A stretch of 37,508 bases of DNA from Bacteroidia bacterium (GCA_020846335.1 JADLED010000340.1:1-37508); one strand, 5' to 3'. Shown: positions 9,307-18,832, counted from the stretch's first letter. Numbers and translations are program-made. Notes: a model not told the origin generated them from the letters alone.

Positions 9307-10683
9307 TTACCCCCTCGACCTGAAAAATTCAATGCTCGTTTGGTTATCCGACCGGATGCTGAACTTTTTTTCGATGGTGTAAATGCTGCCTTTTAAGGTT
9401 TTGGCTCGCCACACACTTACGTAATTGCCGGGTTGCAAATAAAATGTTTGTTGGGTGGCGGTACTTAAATTGCACACCCATTCCAGTTTGCCGTCGCGGT
9501 TAAGTAAAATGCTGCCATCGCCTGCTTCGAGGCAACGCACCTGCAACACGCCGGCATTGGGTATTTCGAGCACCTTTGTTTTTGACTGTTCAATGGTGTT
9601 GGCGTTTAAATAAATGCGGGGCAGGGTTAAAATTTCAATGTCGTAATTTCCGGTAATGTATTTTTCAACCAAATTAAGTGCCTGCACATGTAAGGTAGTC
9701 ATGTCGCCACTTTTTCGCACCACACATTTTACCTTTTCGTTAAAATTGTAAACGCCTTCACTTCTCCTCACAGTTAAATAGCCTTGAGGCGCATCAATGG
9801 GAATAACGGTGTGTTTGCCGGGGGTTAAATTTACCTCCTTGCTTTCTACCGGTGGAATGGTGTGTGCCACCACTTTGTATTTGGGATAATCGTCAATGCT
9901 TAGTGTGTCGGGATTGCCCACGTAATTTAAGGCGTGCAGGTAATTGTATTTGTATTCCTTTTTATTCACATCGTAAAAGGTCATGTTCACATTGCTTTCG
10001 GCAGGCACCGAATTCTGGTCGAGCAAGTTTACCTGTGCCGTGGTTTTGTGCAACTTTTGTTGTTGTATGATTTTTGAAATGTCGCTTAAGGTGTTGTTGT
10101 TATCGTAGTCGTAAAAATTGCCGACACATTCAAAGGTTTTTATTTGTTCGGGGCTTAGGCCAATGCCAATAATAAAGGGTTTAAACACAATGCCTTTTTC
10201 CATTAGCTTTTGCCGGGCCTTGCAGGGGTCGCCACCGCACTCCTCAATGCCATCGGTAATAATTATTACAATGTTGTTGGTGGTATTGTCTTTAAAATCG
10301 TTGGCCGACTCGGTAAGTGAATGCTCAATGGGGGTAATGCCCGTTGGTTTGGCAAGACTTACTTTTTGTTTAATGAGTGCCACGTTACCTGCCGAAAAAG
10401 GGACAATCAATTTACTGTCCTTGCAATTGCCGGGCGGGTATTTTACCGTGTGACCATACATGCGCAGGGCAAACTGCATGGTTTTGTCTTTACTTAAACT
10501 ATCTATAAACCGGTAAAATAAATTTTTGGCGCCATCCATGCGCGTGCTGTTTTGGTGTTTGGCACTCATGCTTTTACTCGCATCGAACACAAACAAAATG
10601 CGTGTGGCTTTTGGCGATTTTTTTATCTGACCAAAAGAGAATAAGCTAAAGCTTAAAAATAAAATTATGCAAGCGCTACGCAT
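9307..10683 (-). CDS. Exported von Willebrand factor A domain protein
   Basis: A 458-aa exported protein. Residues 1-19 are a signal peptide (MRSACIILFLSFSLFSFGQ). Residues about 27-210 are a VWA domain with an intact metal-ion-dependent adhesion site: D34-x-S36-x-S38, T117 (GITPIE) and D144 (IITDGIEEC), so divalent-metal-dependent protein binding is likely. The remaining ~250 residues look beta-rich and resemble no family I can name. It is the first gene of a minus-strand run with the J-domain protein (19-bp gap), suggesting a shared envelope role. The upstream gap contains the hairpin-rich element at 10.8-10.9 kb. No clear -7/-33 promoter was found. Confidence 0.85.
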   Translation of the reverse strand: MRSACIILFLSFSLFSFGQIKKSPKATRILFVFDASKSMSAKHQNSTRMDGAKNLFYRFIDSLSKDKTMQFALRMYGHTVKYPPGNCKDSKLIVPFSAGNVALIKQKVSLAKPTGITPIEHSLTESANDFKDNTTNNIVIIITDGIEECGGDPCKARQKLMEKGIVFKPFIIGIGLSPEQIKTFECVGNFYDYDNNNTLSDISKIIQQQKLHKTTAQVNLLDQNSVPAESNVNMTFYDVNKKEYKYNYLHALNYVGNPDTLSIDDYPKYKVVAHTIPPVESKEVNLTPGKHTVIPIDAPQGYLTVRRSEGVYNFNEKVKCVVRKSGDMTTLHVQALNLVEKYITGNYDIEILTLPRIYLNANTIEQSKTKVLEIPNAGVLQVRCLEAGDGSILLNRDGKLEWVCNLSTATQQTFYLQPGNYVSVWRAKTLKGSIYTIEKKFSIRSDNQTSIEFFRSRG

Positions 10684-11162
10684 TGTTTCTTTAAAAGTAA
10701 GCCGGATGGTGATATCCGATTGCCATAATGATAAATAGTTTTAAACGTTACAGTATTAAATAGTTCTTTAAAAAAAGTCTTTTATTAATTCGGCAAGCAC
10801 ATTACAAGTATTTGGGCGCCCCTGCCTGCCGCACACAGGCTTGCGCAATGGCAGGCAGGCGGGCGGGCTGTCGCGACTTGCTCTTTAAAGTGCAAGAGAG
10901 GCGGCACTTTAAAGGAGCTCAAACATGCCGCTAACGCACAAACTGGCTCAAAAGCCTACCAGACTTTTGCCCTATCCCTGGCGCAAAATCACAGGCCATT
11001 GGCATTTTCACTTTCTCAGCATTTTTAATTCCCAAACGAAAATACATCTTTGTTTACTCTAATTTTGGATGATATTTGGTTGATAAGTCCGCAGGAATTA
11101 TTGTTTGGAATTTAGCACTCTCCATTCATTGATATTTTTTGATGCTCGATTAAATTATTCAA
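10684..11162. other. 479-bp non-coding gap between two minus-strand genes
   Basis: No convincing coding sequence. The centre (about 10811-10920) is more GC-rich than its flanks and holds two strong hairpins, listed separately. The rest is AT-rich. A TAATTTTG match to the -7 consensus at 11060-11067 on the plus strand has no gene to serve for 2.4 kb. Confidence 0.6.
10811..10920. repeat. GC-rich hairpin element, probable dispersed intergenic repeat
   Basis: Two inverted repeats lie side by side. CCTGCCTGCC (10821-10830) pairs perfectly with GGCAGGCAGG (10850-10859) around a 19-nt loop. CTTTAAAGTGC (10883-10893) pairs perfectly with GCACTTTAAAG (10904-10914) around 10 nt, and GCTC/GAGC extends this stem past a one-base bulge. 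The composition differs sharply from the AT-rich surroundings. This fits a dispersed palindromic intergenic repeat, but only one full copy is in this window, so its repeat nature is inferred. The opening TTTGGGCGC recurs at about 15508 in another structured gap. Confidence 0.5.
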
Positions 11163-13187
11163 TTACCGAATCAAAAAAACGCTGCCTTTGGCTTCCTTGT
11201 ATTCGCCACGGGAATTTTTGTAACTGATTAAGTACACATAAACATCGGAAGCTAAATTGCCGCCATCCCAGCCTTCGGTATCAGAGCGCGTTTCAAAGGC
11301 TACATGGCCCCAGCGGTCAAAAACCCTCACGAGGTATTCCTGCTTATCTACAAAATGTGTTACGGGAAGCCATGTTTTGTTGCTGCCATTGGGGGCAAAG
11401 GCATTGGGCACATATAACTCGCCTTCAATATAAACCGAGGCCGGATTGGATTTACTTTCCGAAACCAGTCCGTAAGCATTGCCCGCACCCTCGCGCGCCA
11501 ACACGTAATATTCTATTTTTGCACCTTTTGATGCCTCATCCTCCACTTGGTCGGAGAATGTTGTGGTTAAAGAGTTGGTGCTAAATACCGCCGGAAACTG
11601 TACCACATTGTTAACCACACGATACACCTCGTAGGCCGACAATGCCCCGCTAAAACCTTCGTACTGGCTCCACTCCAGTTGCCGTGTAAATTCATCGTTG
11701 CCTTCCTGATGTATTTTAAGCAAAATGGTTTTTGCAGCATTGCTTTCGAGCCGTGCATTGCCGCAACTGTCGCGCACCACCACTTTGTAATAGTAACTTT
11801 TTATATCGGTAAGGGTGCTGTTGTCGTCATAGGAATAATCCTGTTTGCCGTTATTGGGCAAAAAGGCAATGTTGGTGTAATTAATGCCGTCCACCGAGCG
11901 CAGCACATCCAATCCGGCGCAAAAAGCAAGGGTATCAATTAATACAGAGACGCGGCAGGTGCTTTTGTCAACCACAGTGGCGTTTTTTACATACACAAAT
12001 TTAGGGCTGGGCACCTGCGAGGCCAAAAAACAATAGCGGTTGGAGGAAGCAGTGATGGGTTTACTAATGTCTTTATTTACTGCCCGCACAAAGTAGCACA
12101 AATTTTTTCCCGCATCGGCCTTCGGGTGGGTAAAGGTTGTTAGCGTGGTGGTACCAATTTGTTTGTAGGTGCCGCCGTCTACCGAATAATAAATGCGGTA
12201 TTCGCGCAGGCCTTTGGGCATAGACAGGTAGGGGTTCCAGCTCAGTTCGGTTTTATAGCTGCAGTGATCGTATTTGGCAGTTACATACATGCTGCTTAAA
12301 GAATAATTAAGGGTGCTTGCCTTGCTGCAACTGTCGATGGCGCCAACATACAGCGACACGGGTCCGTTGTTGGCCAGAGTACTTGTGTAGGTGTAGGAAG
12401 TGTTATTTTGCCCTTCTACAAAAGCCAGGGTATCTCTTTTGCCGGAGGCTTTCAGGTTTTGAATCTGGTAGCGCACCACATCTTTATCGTAGGGAATTAT
12501 CCAGCTAATAACGGTGTTGCCGTTTGGTAAAACGCTTATTGAATCCACAAAGGGCTCGTTGGGTTGTTTGCTATCGTGGTAAACGCCACCCAGGGTATTT
12601 GATTTTGAAATGCAGCCGCTGTTATCCTGCAACCATACCTGATAGGCAATGCTTGCCGAGCAAACACTGATGGTATCGGAATAACCCAACAGGGGTGTAA
12701 TGGCCAGGGTGTTCCAAAAGCCCACGGGGTATTGTTTGTTGAGTGTAAACGTAGAGGCCGTGCTGCCAAGTTTTGGGTTGTGTACATTGTTGTATTGTAT
12801 GGGTAGAGCCTGTGCGCCCACTGAGGTAAAAATATTCAGCGAAATGGTTTTAAGTGTGTCGGATGCGGCAGCAATGCTGTTGCCGGTAACCGATGTCACA
12901 TAATAATATACTGGTGTGCTGGTGGCCGAGGTGCCAACGTGCAAAAAGGTGTTGGTGTTGATGGATGAAACGCTTGAACTTACAAAGCTGAAGGGGCCTG
13001 CTGCAAAAATGGAGGAGTAAATGTCGTAGCGGGTAAATAAGTTGTTTGGGTCAATGGGCGGTATCCAGGTAAGCAACACATCGCCGTTTGGCATTACCTC
13101 GAGGCAACGCAGTTCGGGCGCTTTTACCTGAACCTGTCCGCACAGGCGCGAACACAGCAGCACAAATATGAAGAACTTTAATTTCAA
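11163..13187 (-). CDS. Secreted Fn3-like protein with T9SS type-B C-terminal domain
   Basis: Cell-surface or secreted protein of 674 aa. TTG start (no in-frame ATG near), then signal peptide MKLKFFIFVLLCSRLCGQ. The body is a series of fibronectin-III-like beta modules (for example LLTWIPPIDPNNLFTRYDIY, NTVISWIIPYDKDVVRYQI, TELSWNPYLSMPKGLREYRI), each opening with the Trp-x-Pro and Tyr pattern typical of Fn3. Residues 591-674 are a gliding-motility-type C-terminal domain (LYVPNAFAPNG ... VRVFDRWGHVAFE ... GWDGG ... VYVYLISYKN) that targets export through the type IX secretion system. The GDGVND-like loop usual in this domain is degenerate here (GSNKTW). Likely adhesive or structural. A divergent small exported gene begins 303 bp upstream. 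Confidence 0.87.
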   Translation of the reverse strand: MKLKFFIFVLLCSRLCGQVQVKAPELRCLEVMPNGDVLLTWIPPIDPNNLFTRYDIYSSIFAAGPFSFVSSSVSSINTNTFLHVGTSATSTPVYYYVTSVTGNSIAAASDTLKTISLNIFTSVGAQALPIQYNNVHNPKLGSTASTFTLNKQYPVGFWNTLAITPLLGYSDTISVCSASIAYQVWLQDNSGCISKSNTLGGVYHDSKQPNEPFVDSISVLPNGNTVISWIIPYDKDVVRYQIQNLKASGKRDTLAFVEGQNNTSYTYTSTLANNGPVSLYVGAIDSCSKASTLNYSLSSMYVTAKYDHCSYKTELSWNPYLSMPKGLREYRIYYSVDGGTYKQIGTTTLTTFTHPKADAGKNLCYFVRAVNKDISKPITASSNRYCFLASQVPSPKFVYVKNATVVDKSTCRVSVLIDTLAFCAGLDVLRSVDGINYTNIAFLPNNGKQDYSYDDNSTLTDIKSYYYKVVVRDSCGNARLESNAAKTILLKIHQEGNDEFTRQLEWSQYEGFSGALSAYEVYRVVNNVVQFPAVFSTNSLTTTFSDQVEDEASKGAKIEYYVLAREGAGNAYGLVSESKSNPASVYIEGELYVPNAFAPNGSNKTWLPVTHFVDKQEYLVRVFDRWGHVAFETRSDTEGWDGGNLASDVYVYLISYKNSRGEYKEAKGSVFLIR

Positions 13188-13358
13188 AACTGTTTATAAG
13201 CAGGCATTAGCCATGAGGTTAAACCTTCTTTTGCATATAACGAATAAAATTAGCCTTTATTTTATTTACCTGACACTCTCTTCAGGCATTTAATACCACT
13301 TAATTGCTGTTAATTATCCTACGCACAGGACGCCGTAAGGTTTTTTGGCTAATTTTTG

Positions 13359-13366
13359 TATCTTTG
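13359..13366 (+). promoter_or_regulatory. -7 box (TATCTTTG) in the divergent gap
   Basis: TATCTTTG matches TAnnTTTG and lies about 125 bp before the small basic exported gene. The nearest upstream TTG (13345-13347) is too close for a -33 element, so this is a partial match. Confidence 0.35.
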
Positions 13367-13490
13367 TATTTGTAAAATTGAGTAATTTTAACTCCGGTTG
13401 GCTACATGGCCATTGAATGATAATAAAAACAAATACTCCCAAAATTGCCAACAAATGGCTGATTGCCGCTTTTAATTGTAAAAACCTGAA

Positions 13491-13904
13491 TTGAAAAAAC
13501 TGTTTCTTATATTTTTAGTGTTGTTTGGAATTGGCTTTGCACAAACTTCTTATGCCCAAAGCGGTGGCAAAAAGCGTGAAAAACGCATTAAAACCAGAAA
13601 ACGGGGCAATAGCATTTTAACGCAGTACAAAAGCCGGGGTCATGCCGACGATTTTGCCCGAAATGCCACCGGAAGAAGGGGAAGATTTGCCAAACTATTT
13701 CACCGCGAAAAACCATCCTGGCAATACAAATCATCGGGGTCTAAACGCAGCCACAACCGCGATAACCGTTTTTTATTTAAGCGCGAGCGGGCCGATGGGC
13801 ACAAAGAAAACGCCGAATACCAAAACCGGCAAAGTACCGACCGCACCAAGCGTCGCGATAGGGGGAATAAAAGCTTTAAACGCAAAAAATTCGGCCGCAA
13901 ATAG
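13491..13904 (+). CDS. Small, extremely basic exported protein, function unknown
   Basis: A 137-aa protein I cannot assign to a family. The first ~22 residues (MKKLFLIFLVLFGIGFAQTS) are a signal peptide. The mature ~115 residues contain about 40 Lys/Arg, no Cys and few hydrophobics, with clusters such as KKREKRIKTRKR, KRRDRG and KSFKRKKFGRK. It is therefore predicted to be strongly cationic and largely unstructured outside the inner membrane. Such a protein could bind anionic surface polysaccharide, LPS or DNA; this is inference. The start is TTG 13491: an in-frame stop at 13479-13481 rules out an upstream ATG. purD follows after 116 bp on the same strand. An overlapping ORF in another frame (13642-13968) lacks a signal and is a shadow. 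Confidence 0.65.
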   Translation: MKKLFLIFLVLFGIGFAQTSYAQSGGKKREKRIKTRKRGNSILTQYKSRGHADDFARNATGRRGRFAKLFHREKPSWQYKSSGSKRSHNRDNRFLFKRERADGHKENAEYQNRQSTDRTKRRDRGNKSFKRKKFGRK

Positions 13905-14020
13905 CCGCAGTATTTTCTTATTTTTACGGGGTATTTATGAAATGGCTGGTGAACCTTACATTATTTAATGTAAAACCAACCATGGCATGCGACAATTTGA
14001 AAAAACAGTAATTATTACGC

Positions 14021-15301
14021 ATGAATGTATTAGTATTAGGTTCGGGTGGCAGAGAACACGCTTTGGCTTGGAAATTGGCGCAGAGCAAACAACTTCAGAA
14101 TTTATACATAGCACCGGGTAACGCAGGCACGGCGCATTGTGGCACCAATGTGGCGGTAGAGGTAAACGATTTTGCCGGCATAAAAAACCTGGTGTGGGAA
14201 AAAGACATTAATCTGGTGCTGGTGGGTCCCGAAGACCCCCTGGTTAAAGGCATACACGATTATTTTTTAAGCGACGAGGTGCTGCGCGATGTGCCTGTGA
14301 TTGGTCCTAAGATGGATGGTGCGCAACTTGAAGGCAGCAAGGATTTTAGTAAACAGTTTATGGTAAGGCATGGTGTGCCCACCGCACGCTACGCCAGTTT
14401 TACAGCTACTAATCTTGAAGAGGGGTTTGCTTTTTTAGAAACCCTGAGTCCGCCTTATGTGCTAAAGGCCGATGGTTTGGCAGGTGGCAAGGGTGTTTTG
14501 ATTCTGGATGATTTAGCAGAAGCCAAAACCGAATTAAAAAACATGATAATGGCGGCCAAGTTTGGCAGTGCCGGCAACACGGTGGTAATTGAAGAGTTTT
14601 TAAAAGGCATTGAACTGTCGGTGTTTGTGTTAACGGATGGAAAGTCTTACAAACTATTGCCATCGGCCAAAGATTACAAGCGCATTGGTGTGGGTGATAC
14701 GGGCCTTAACACAGGTGGCATGGGGGCAATTAGTCCGGTGCCATTTGCCGATAAAGCATTTTTGGATAAGGTGGAAGAGCGCATTGTGAAACCCACCATT
14801 GCCGGTTTAAACAAAGAGGGCATTGATTACCGTGGATTTATTTTTATTGGTTTGATGAATTGTGGCGGAGAGCCTTATGTGATTGAATATAATTGCCGCA
14901 TGGGCGACCCTGAAACCGAAGTGGTGATACCGCGCATTAAATCCGATTTGCTGGATTTATTAAATGGGGTGGCCACACAAACGCTGCACGAAAAGAACTA
15001 CGAAACCACTGCAGAAACAGCGGCCACCGTGGTGCTGGTAAGCGGCGGTTATCCGGGCGATTACACCAAGGGTAAAGAGGTGAGTGGATTAAACGCTGCT
15101 TTTGATTCGGTGGTGTTTCATTCGGGTACAAAAGCCGGAACGAATGGCGAGGTGCTGACCAATGGCGGCAGGGTGTTTGCCTTAACTTCCTTTGGCAATG
15201 GCATTGAGGAAGCGGTTAACAAGAGTTTTGCTTCGGCCGCCAAAATCAGTTACGATGGTAAATATTTTAGAAGCGACATTGGTAAGGATTTGATGAGCTA
15301 G
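14021..15301 (+). CDS. purD: Phosphoribosylamine--glycine ligase (GAR synthetase)
   Basis: Cytosolic enzyme of de novo purine synthesis: joins glycine to 5-phosphoribosylamine using ATP to give glycinamide ribonucleotide. The 426-aa length is normal. The N-terminal domain opens with MNVLVLGSGGREHALAWKL, the hallmark of PurD. The ATP-grasp region includes VLKADGLAGGKGVLI (about 146-160) and GDTGLNTGGMGAISPVP (about 226-242). IEYNCRMGDPETEVV (about 289-303) supplies the Mg/ATP residues. All motifs look intact. It stands alone rather than in a pur operon and is followed by a strong intrinsic terminator 50 bp downstream. Confidence 0.97.
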   Translation: MNVLVLGSGGREHALAWKLAQSKQLQNLYIAPGNAGTAHCGTNVAVEVNDFAGIKNLVWEKDINLVLVGPEDPLVKGIHDYFLSDEVLRDVPVIGPKMDGAQLEGSKDFSKQFMVRHGVPTARYASFTATNLEEGFAFLETLSPPYVLKADGLAGGKGVLILDDLAEAKTELKNMIMAAKFGSAGNTVVIEEFLKGIELSVFVLTDGKSYKLLPSAKDYKRIGVGDTGLNTGGMGAISPVPFADKAFLDKVEERIVKPTIAGLNKEGIDYRGFIFIGLMNCGGEPYVIEYNCRMGDPETEVVIPRIKSDLLDLLNGVATQTLHEKNYETTAETAATVVLVSGGYPGDYTKGKEVSGLNAAFDSVVFHSGTKAGTNGEVLTNGGRVFALTSFGNGIEEAVNKSFASAAKISYDGKYFRSDIGKDLMS

Positions 15302-15351
15302 TGTAAGAAGATATACTTTTCGGTTTTATTCGCAATTAGTAGAACCTTTAT

Positions 15352-15393
15352 AAAACAAAAAACCGCCTCCATTCGGAAGCGGTTTTTTGTTTT
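15352..15393. terminator. Rho-independent terminator after purD
   Basis: A 15-bp perfect stem (AAAACAAAAAACCGC / GCGGTTTTTTGTTTT) continues past one mismatch for three more pairs (TCC/GGA) and closes on an ATTC loop. The T-run on the 3' arm gives a U-tract for transcripts from purD, and the A-run on the 5' arm makes it usable in both directions. Confidence 0.88.
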
Positions 15394-15690
15394 AAGAAGC
15401 AAATAGGCTTATACCACCATCACACTTTTGGCGGCGCTAAAAGCGCCTTGCACTTAACCAATAGGTGCATACCTAAAATGCAAAGTGCTACCGGCAATTT
15501 GGGCGCACCTAAAAAAGGCTTCGAGTACGAAGTATGTCACATATGGAAACAGTGGTGCTGGAATTATTGAAGATTAGGCGGAAAAGTAATTAAGAAGAAA
15601 TTAATTGTTATGATAGGGCCTAATATTTGTTAGAAATTTAGTATTTTTGATTTAAAGTAATCCAGTATCAATAGCCTGGTAACCAGAACC
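15394..15690. other. Structured intergenic stretch before the PKD protein gene
   Basis: No coding sequence recognised. It contains close-packed small hairpins: GGCGCT-AAA-AGCGCC (15433-15447) and TAGGT-GCAT-ACCTA (15462-15475). GCACTT (15450-15455) is a weak partner for AAGTGC (15486-15491). TTTGGGCGC near 15508 also opens the hairpin element at 10811. A TATTTTTG -7 match at 15642-15649 lies about 40 bp before TTG 15691 without a spaced -33 TTG. Confidence 0.45.
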
Positions 15691-18600
15691 TTGAAACTCA
15701 AATTAGCTGCAATATTATTTATTCTGTGTTTTGCCATGGGGGCGCAACAAGACAATACCTGGTACTTTGGTTATGGTGCCGGACTAAATTTTTCTACAGT
15801 GCCGCCCACAGTACTTACTAATGGTCAGACAGGAATTGTGGATAATACCAGCACAATGTCGGACGCTTCAGGGAATCTGTTGTTTTATTCCGATGGTTCA
15901 ACAGTTTGGAATAAAAACCATGTGATAATGCCCAATGGCAACGGCTTAATTGGCCATTTCTCTGCCGGACAGTGCGTAATTATTATTCCGATTCCATGCA
16001 GCGCCACCAAATACGTAATTTTTCATGTTACCGAATATTCAAATCCCGGGCAATTAAACTATTCAGTGGTTGACATGTCGCTTAATGGTGGATTAGGGGA
16101 TGTAATTGCAACCCAAAAAAACATTTCTTTGGGTAGCGGATGGACCGAAAAATTATGTGCTTATTACAATTCAGCCGGAAATAATTATTGGTTGCTGGTG
16201 CATAAATGGAATTCTGATCAGTTTGTGGCTTTTAATATTAATTCAACCAGTATTGCCACACAATCAGTTGTTACCCCAATTGGGAGTGTGCTTAGTTGTG
16301 GTTCGTTTGGTGGTACCCACGATGCCATGGGACAACTCACTATTTCACCTGACGGGACTAAAGTTCTTAACGCGTTAACATGTTTGGATAAATTTGAGCT
16401 GTTTGAATTTAATGTAACCACCGGCGTACTATCCAATTCTATTTCGATAGTTGGTAATGGCGGAAGTGCCTGGGGTACGGCCTTTTCGCCTGATAGCAAA
16501 AAAATATACACCAATTCAATTTTTGGTCAGAGTGTGTTTCAGTACAACATTAATACCTATACTCAGGCTGCAATTATCGCGTCAAAAGTTACACTTGTTA
16601 CCACAGGAGTTGCAGGCTACAATTTTGGTTACATGGAGTTGGGACCTGATGGTAAAGTATATATTGCCAAACCCAACGCCGCATTTATGTCTGTAGTTAA
16701 CAACCCTAATGTAATAGGAACCGGCTGTGGGTTTGCAACAAATGGGCAAACATTAGGGACTAAAAATTCAGCATGGGGCACAAGCCGGATTGCATATAAT
16801 ATTCCTACTGCAACTACCGGAAGTTTTACCAGTAGCTTTCAAAAAAGTGATGTGAACTGTTTTGGTGGTAATAACGGTTCTGCAACTATCAGTGTAAGTT
16901 CAAGCGTAACTTCAGGATTCTCTTTTTCGTGGACACCGGCAGTTACTACAAGTTCTGTTGCTACAAATTTAATTGCCGGCAATTATTCAGTATTAGTCTC
17001 TAACGGAGCTTGTTCAAGCACCACCCTGCAATTTTCAATTGTTGAGCCAGGTGCAATAACTATTAATCTTAACTCCCCAACCTTATGTAAAAACCAAACA
17101 GGCCAATTAACCCCAACTATTTCAGGTGGCACCCCATCGTTTAACTACACCTGGCAACCGGGCAATATTATGGCACCGACCATTAATGTAAATGCACAAA
17201 ACTTTACTTACACTTTAACTGTTAGGGATGCCAATAATTGTATGGCTACTGCTATTAGTCAGGTAAATTATTCGCAGGTAAATGCAGCTTTTAATCACAA
17301 TTTTAATCCTTGCAACGGATTGCTGAACACAAGTAACACAAGTTTTGGCGCTACCAACTTTAACTGGAGTTTTGGCGATAATTCAGTGTCCACTCAAACA
17401 AATTCACAGCACACCTACAGTAGTTCTGGAAATTATTCGGTGCAACTTATTGCTTCTAATACCAATAATTGCAAAGATACCGTTACTAAACAAATTACTG
17501 TTCCGGTTATTGTTAAGTCTGCTTTTACGGCCCAGTTGCCAATCTGCGATTCGGTGGCGGTTTTAACAAATGCCTCAACGGGAGCTAATTCGTATTTGTG
17601 GCGATTTGGTGACGGACAAACACAAACGGTTAGCAAAGGTGGCACCCTAACTCATACATACACAAGTTCAGGCAATTATACCATTTGGTTGGTTGCCATA
17701 AATAGCAGTGGTTGCAGGGATTCAGTATCTTATAGTGTCTCATGTTCAAAAAGCAGTTTGGCGGATTTTGATACAGGCTTAAATTCCTGTTCGCGAACTG
17801 TCAATTTTAAAAACACCTCAAAATGGAATCAAACTAACTTTTGGAGTTTTGGTACTGGCATTACCTCAACATCTGTTCAACCTGTTTATGCCTATACATC
17901 AAATGGCATTTACACTGTTTCGTTGCTGATCAACGCGGGTACCAGTTGTAGTGCTAGTATAACTAAATCGGTTCAGGTTACAGATACGCCCGAACCCACA
18001 CTGAATTACCTTACATCACCTTGCACTGGTTTGGTTACTTTTTCAAATACCACAGCTAATTCAGGAGCAGTTATCTGGACTTTTGGCGATGGTTCTTTTT
18101 CTACCCTTAACGGTCCGGCACATACCTACACCCGTTCCGGAGTCTATCCTGTAATATTAACTGTTTCTGCAAATCAGCCTTGCAGGAAATCGGCAACCAT
18201 ATCCGTTGTGGTTAATTTTACTCCCGCCATAGCCGACTTTGATTTTAAAACTGAGGTTTATAGTAGTTCAGTAAGTTTTATCAATAAGAGTAAAAACACC
18301 ACTATTTGGTATTGGGACTTTAACGATGGTACTAATTCGAACTTGTTTGAACCAACCAAAACATTTGGCGATTATGGAACAAAATTAATTTGCCTGGTGG
18401 CTGGTAACGACAAATTGTGCGCTGATACATTGTGTAAATACATTCAGGTAGAAAATGACTGGACCTTGTATGTGCCAAATGTGTTTTCACCTAATGGGGA
18501 TGGTGTTAACGACGTGTTTTATGCTTATGGCACCAATATTAAGAATTACAGGATTAAGATTTTTAACAGATGGGGTCAGATTATTTTTGAGTCAGGTGAA

Positions 18601-18732
18601 TTTCAAAAGGGCTGGGATGGCAACTATAAGGCTCAGGTTGTGCAGGAGGATATTTATACCTGGATGATAGAATTTGCCGATTTAAAGGGGAAAAGTCATT
18701 CGGCTACCGGACATGTGAGTGTAATAAGGTAA
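15691..18732 (+). CDS. Large secreted SprB/PKD-repeat protein with T9SS type-B C-terminal domain
   Basis: Cell-surface or secreted protein of 1013 aa, probable adhesin or matrix component. TTG start, signal peptide MKLKLAAILFILCFAMGAQ. Residues about 20-370 resemble a beta-propeller-like module (WYFGYGAGLNFS, SPDGTKVLNA, GPDGKVYIA). Residues about 378-460 resemble a SprB repeat (VNCFGGNNGSATISVSS ... NLIAGNYSVLVSNGACS), followed by a related module. Five PKD-type units are marked by FGDN/FGDG-like turns near residues 556, 636, 717, 796 and 874. Residues 926-1013 are the T9SS gliding-motility C-terminal domain (LYVPNVFSPNGDGVNDVFYA, IKIFNRWGQIIFE, KGWDG). All parts look intact. It lies between purD, with its terminator, and the ccm genes, probably as a single-gene unit. 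Confidence 0.9.
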   Translation: MKLKLAAILFILCFAMGAQQDNTWYFGYGAGLNFSTVPPTVLTNGQTGIVDNTSTMSDASGNLLFYSDGSTVWNKNHVIMPNGNGLIGHFSAGQCVIIIPIPCSATKYVIFHVTEYSNPGQLNYSVVDMSLNGGLGDVIATQKNISLGSGWTEKLCAYYNSAGNNYWLLVHKWNSDQFVAFNINSTSIATQSVVTPIGSVLSCGSFGGTHDAMGQLTISPDGTKVLNALTCLDKFELFEFNVTTGVLSNSISIVGNGGSAWGTAFSPDSKKIYTNSIFGQSVFQYNINTYTQAAIIASKVTLVTTGVAGYNFGYMELGPDGKVYIAKPNAAFMSVVNNPNVIGTGCGFATNGQTLGTKNSAWGTSRIAYNIPTATTGSFTSSFQKSDVNCFGGNNGSATISVSSSVTSGFSFSWTPAVTTSSVATNLIAGNYSVLVSNGACSSTTLQFSIVEPGAITINLNSPTLCKNQTGQLTPTISGGTPSFNYTWQPGNIMAPTINVNAQNFTYTLTVRDANNCMATAISQVNYSQVNAAFNHNFNPCNGLLNTSNTSFGATNFNWSFGDNSVSTQTNSQHTYSSSGNYSVQLIASNTNNCKDTVTKQITVPVIVKSAFTAQLPICDSVAVLTNASTGANSYLWRFGDGQTQTVSKGGTLTHTYTSSGNYTIWLVAINSSGCRDSVSYSVSCSKSSLADFDTGLNSCSRTVNFKNTSKWNQTNFWSFGTGITSTSVQPVYAYTSNGIYTVSLLINAGTSCSASITKSVQVTDTPEPTLNYLTSPCTGLVTFSNTTANSGAVIWTFGDGSFSTLNGPAHTYTRSGVYPVILTVSANQPCRKSATISVVVNFTPAIADFDFKTEVYSSSVSFINKSKNTTIWYWDFNDGTNSNLFEPTKTFGDYGTKLICLVAGNDKLCADTLCKYIQVENDWTLYVPNVFSPNGDGVNDVFYAYGTNIKNYRIKIFNRWGQIIFESGEFQKGWDGNYKAQVVQEDIYTWMIEFADLKGKSHSATGHVSVIR

Positions 18733-18832
18733 ATCTTTACCATGACCTGTATAATTATTACCAGATGAATTTAGGCTGTGCAGGCCACAATCCATCTTGT
18801 AAATCAAAATGCCTAAATTTGGCCTTCTAAAT

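Noticed and set aside
13642..13968. A 108-codon frame overlapping the small basic exported gene
   Set aside because: No signal peptide or domain; the alternative frame has a clear signal peptide and better composition.
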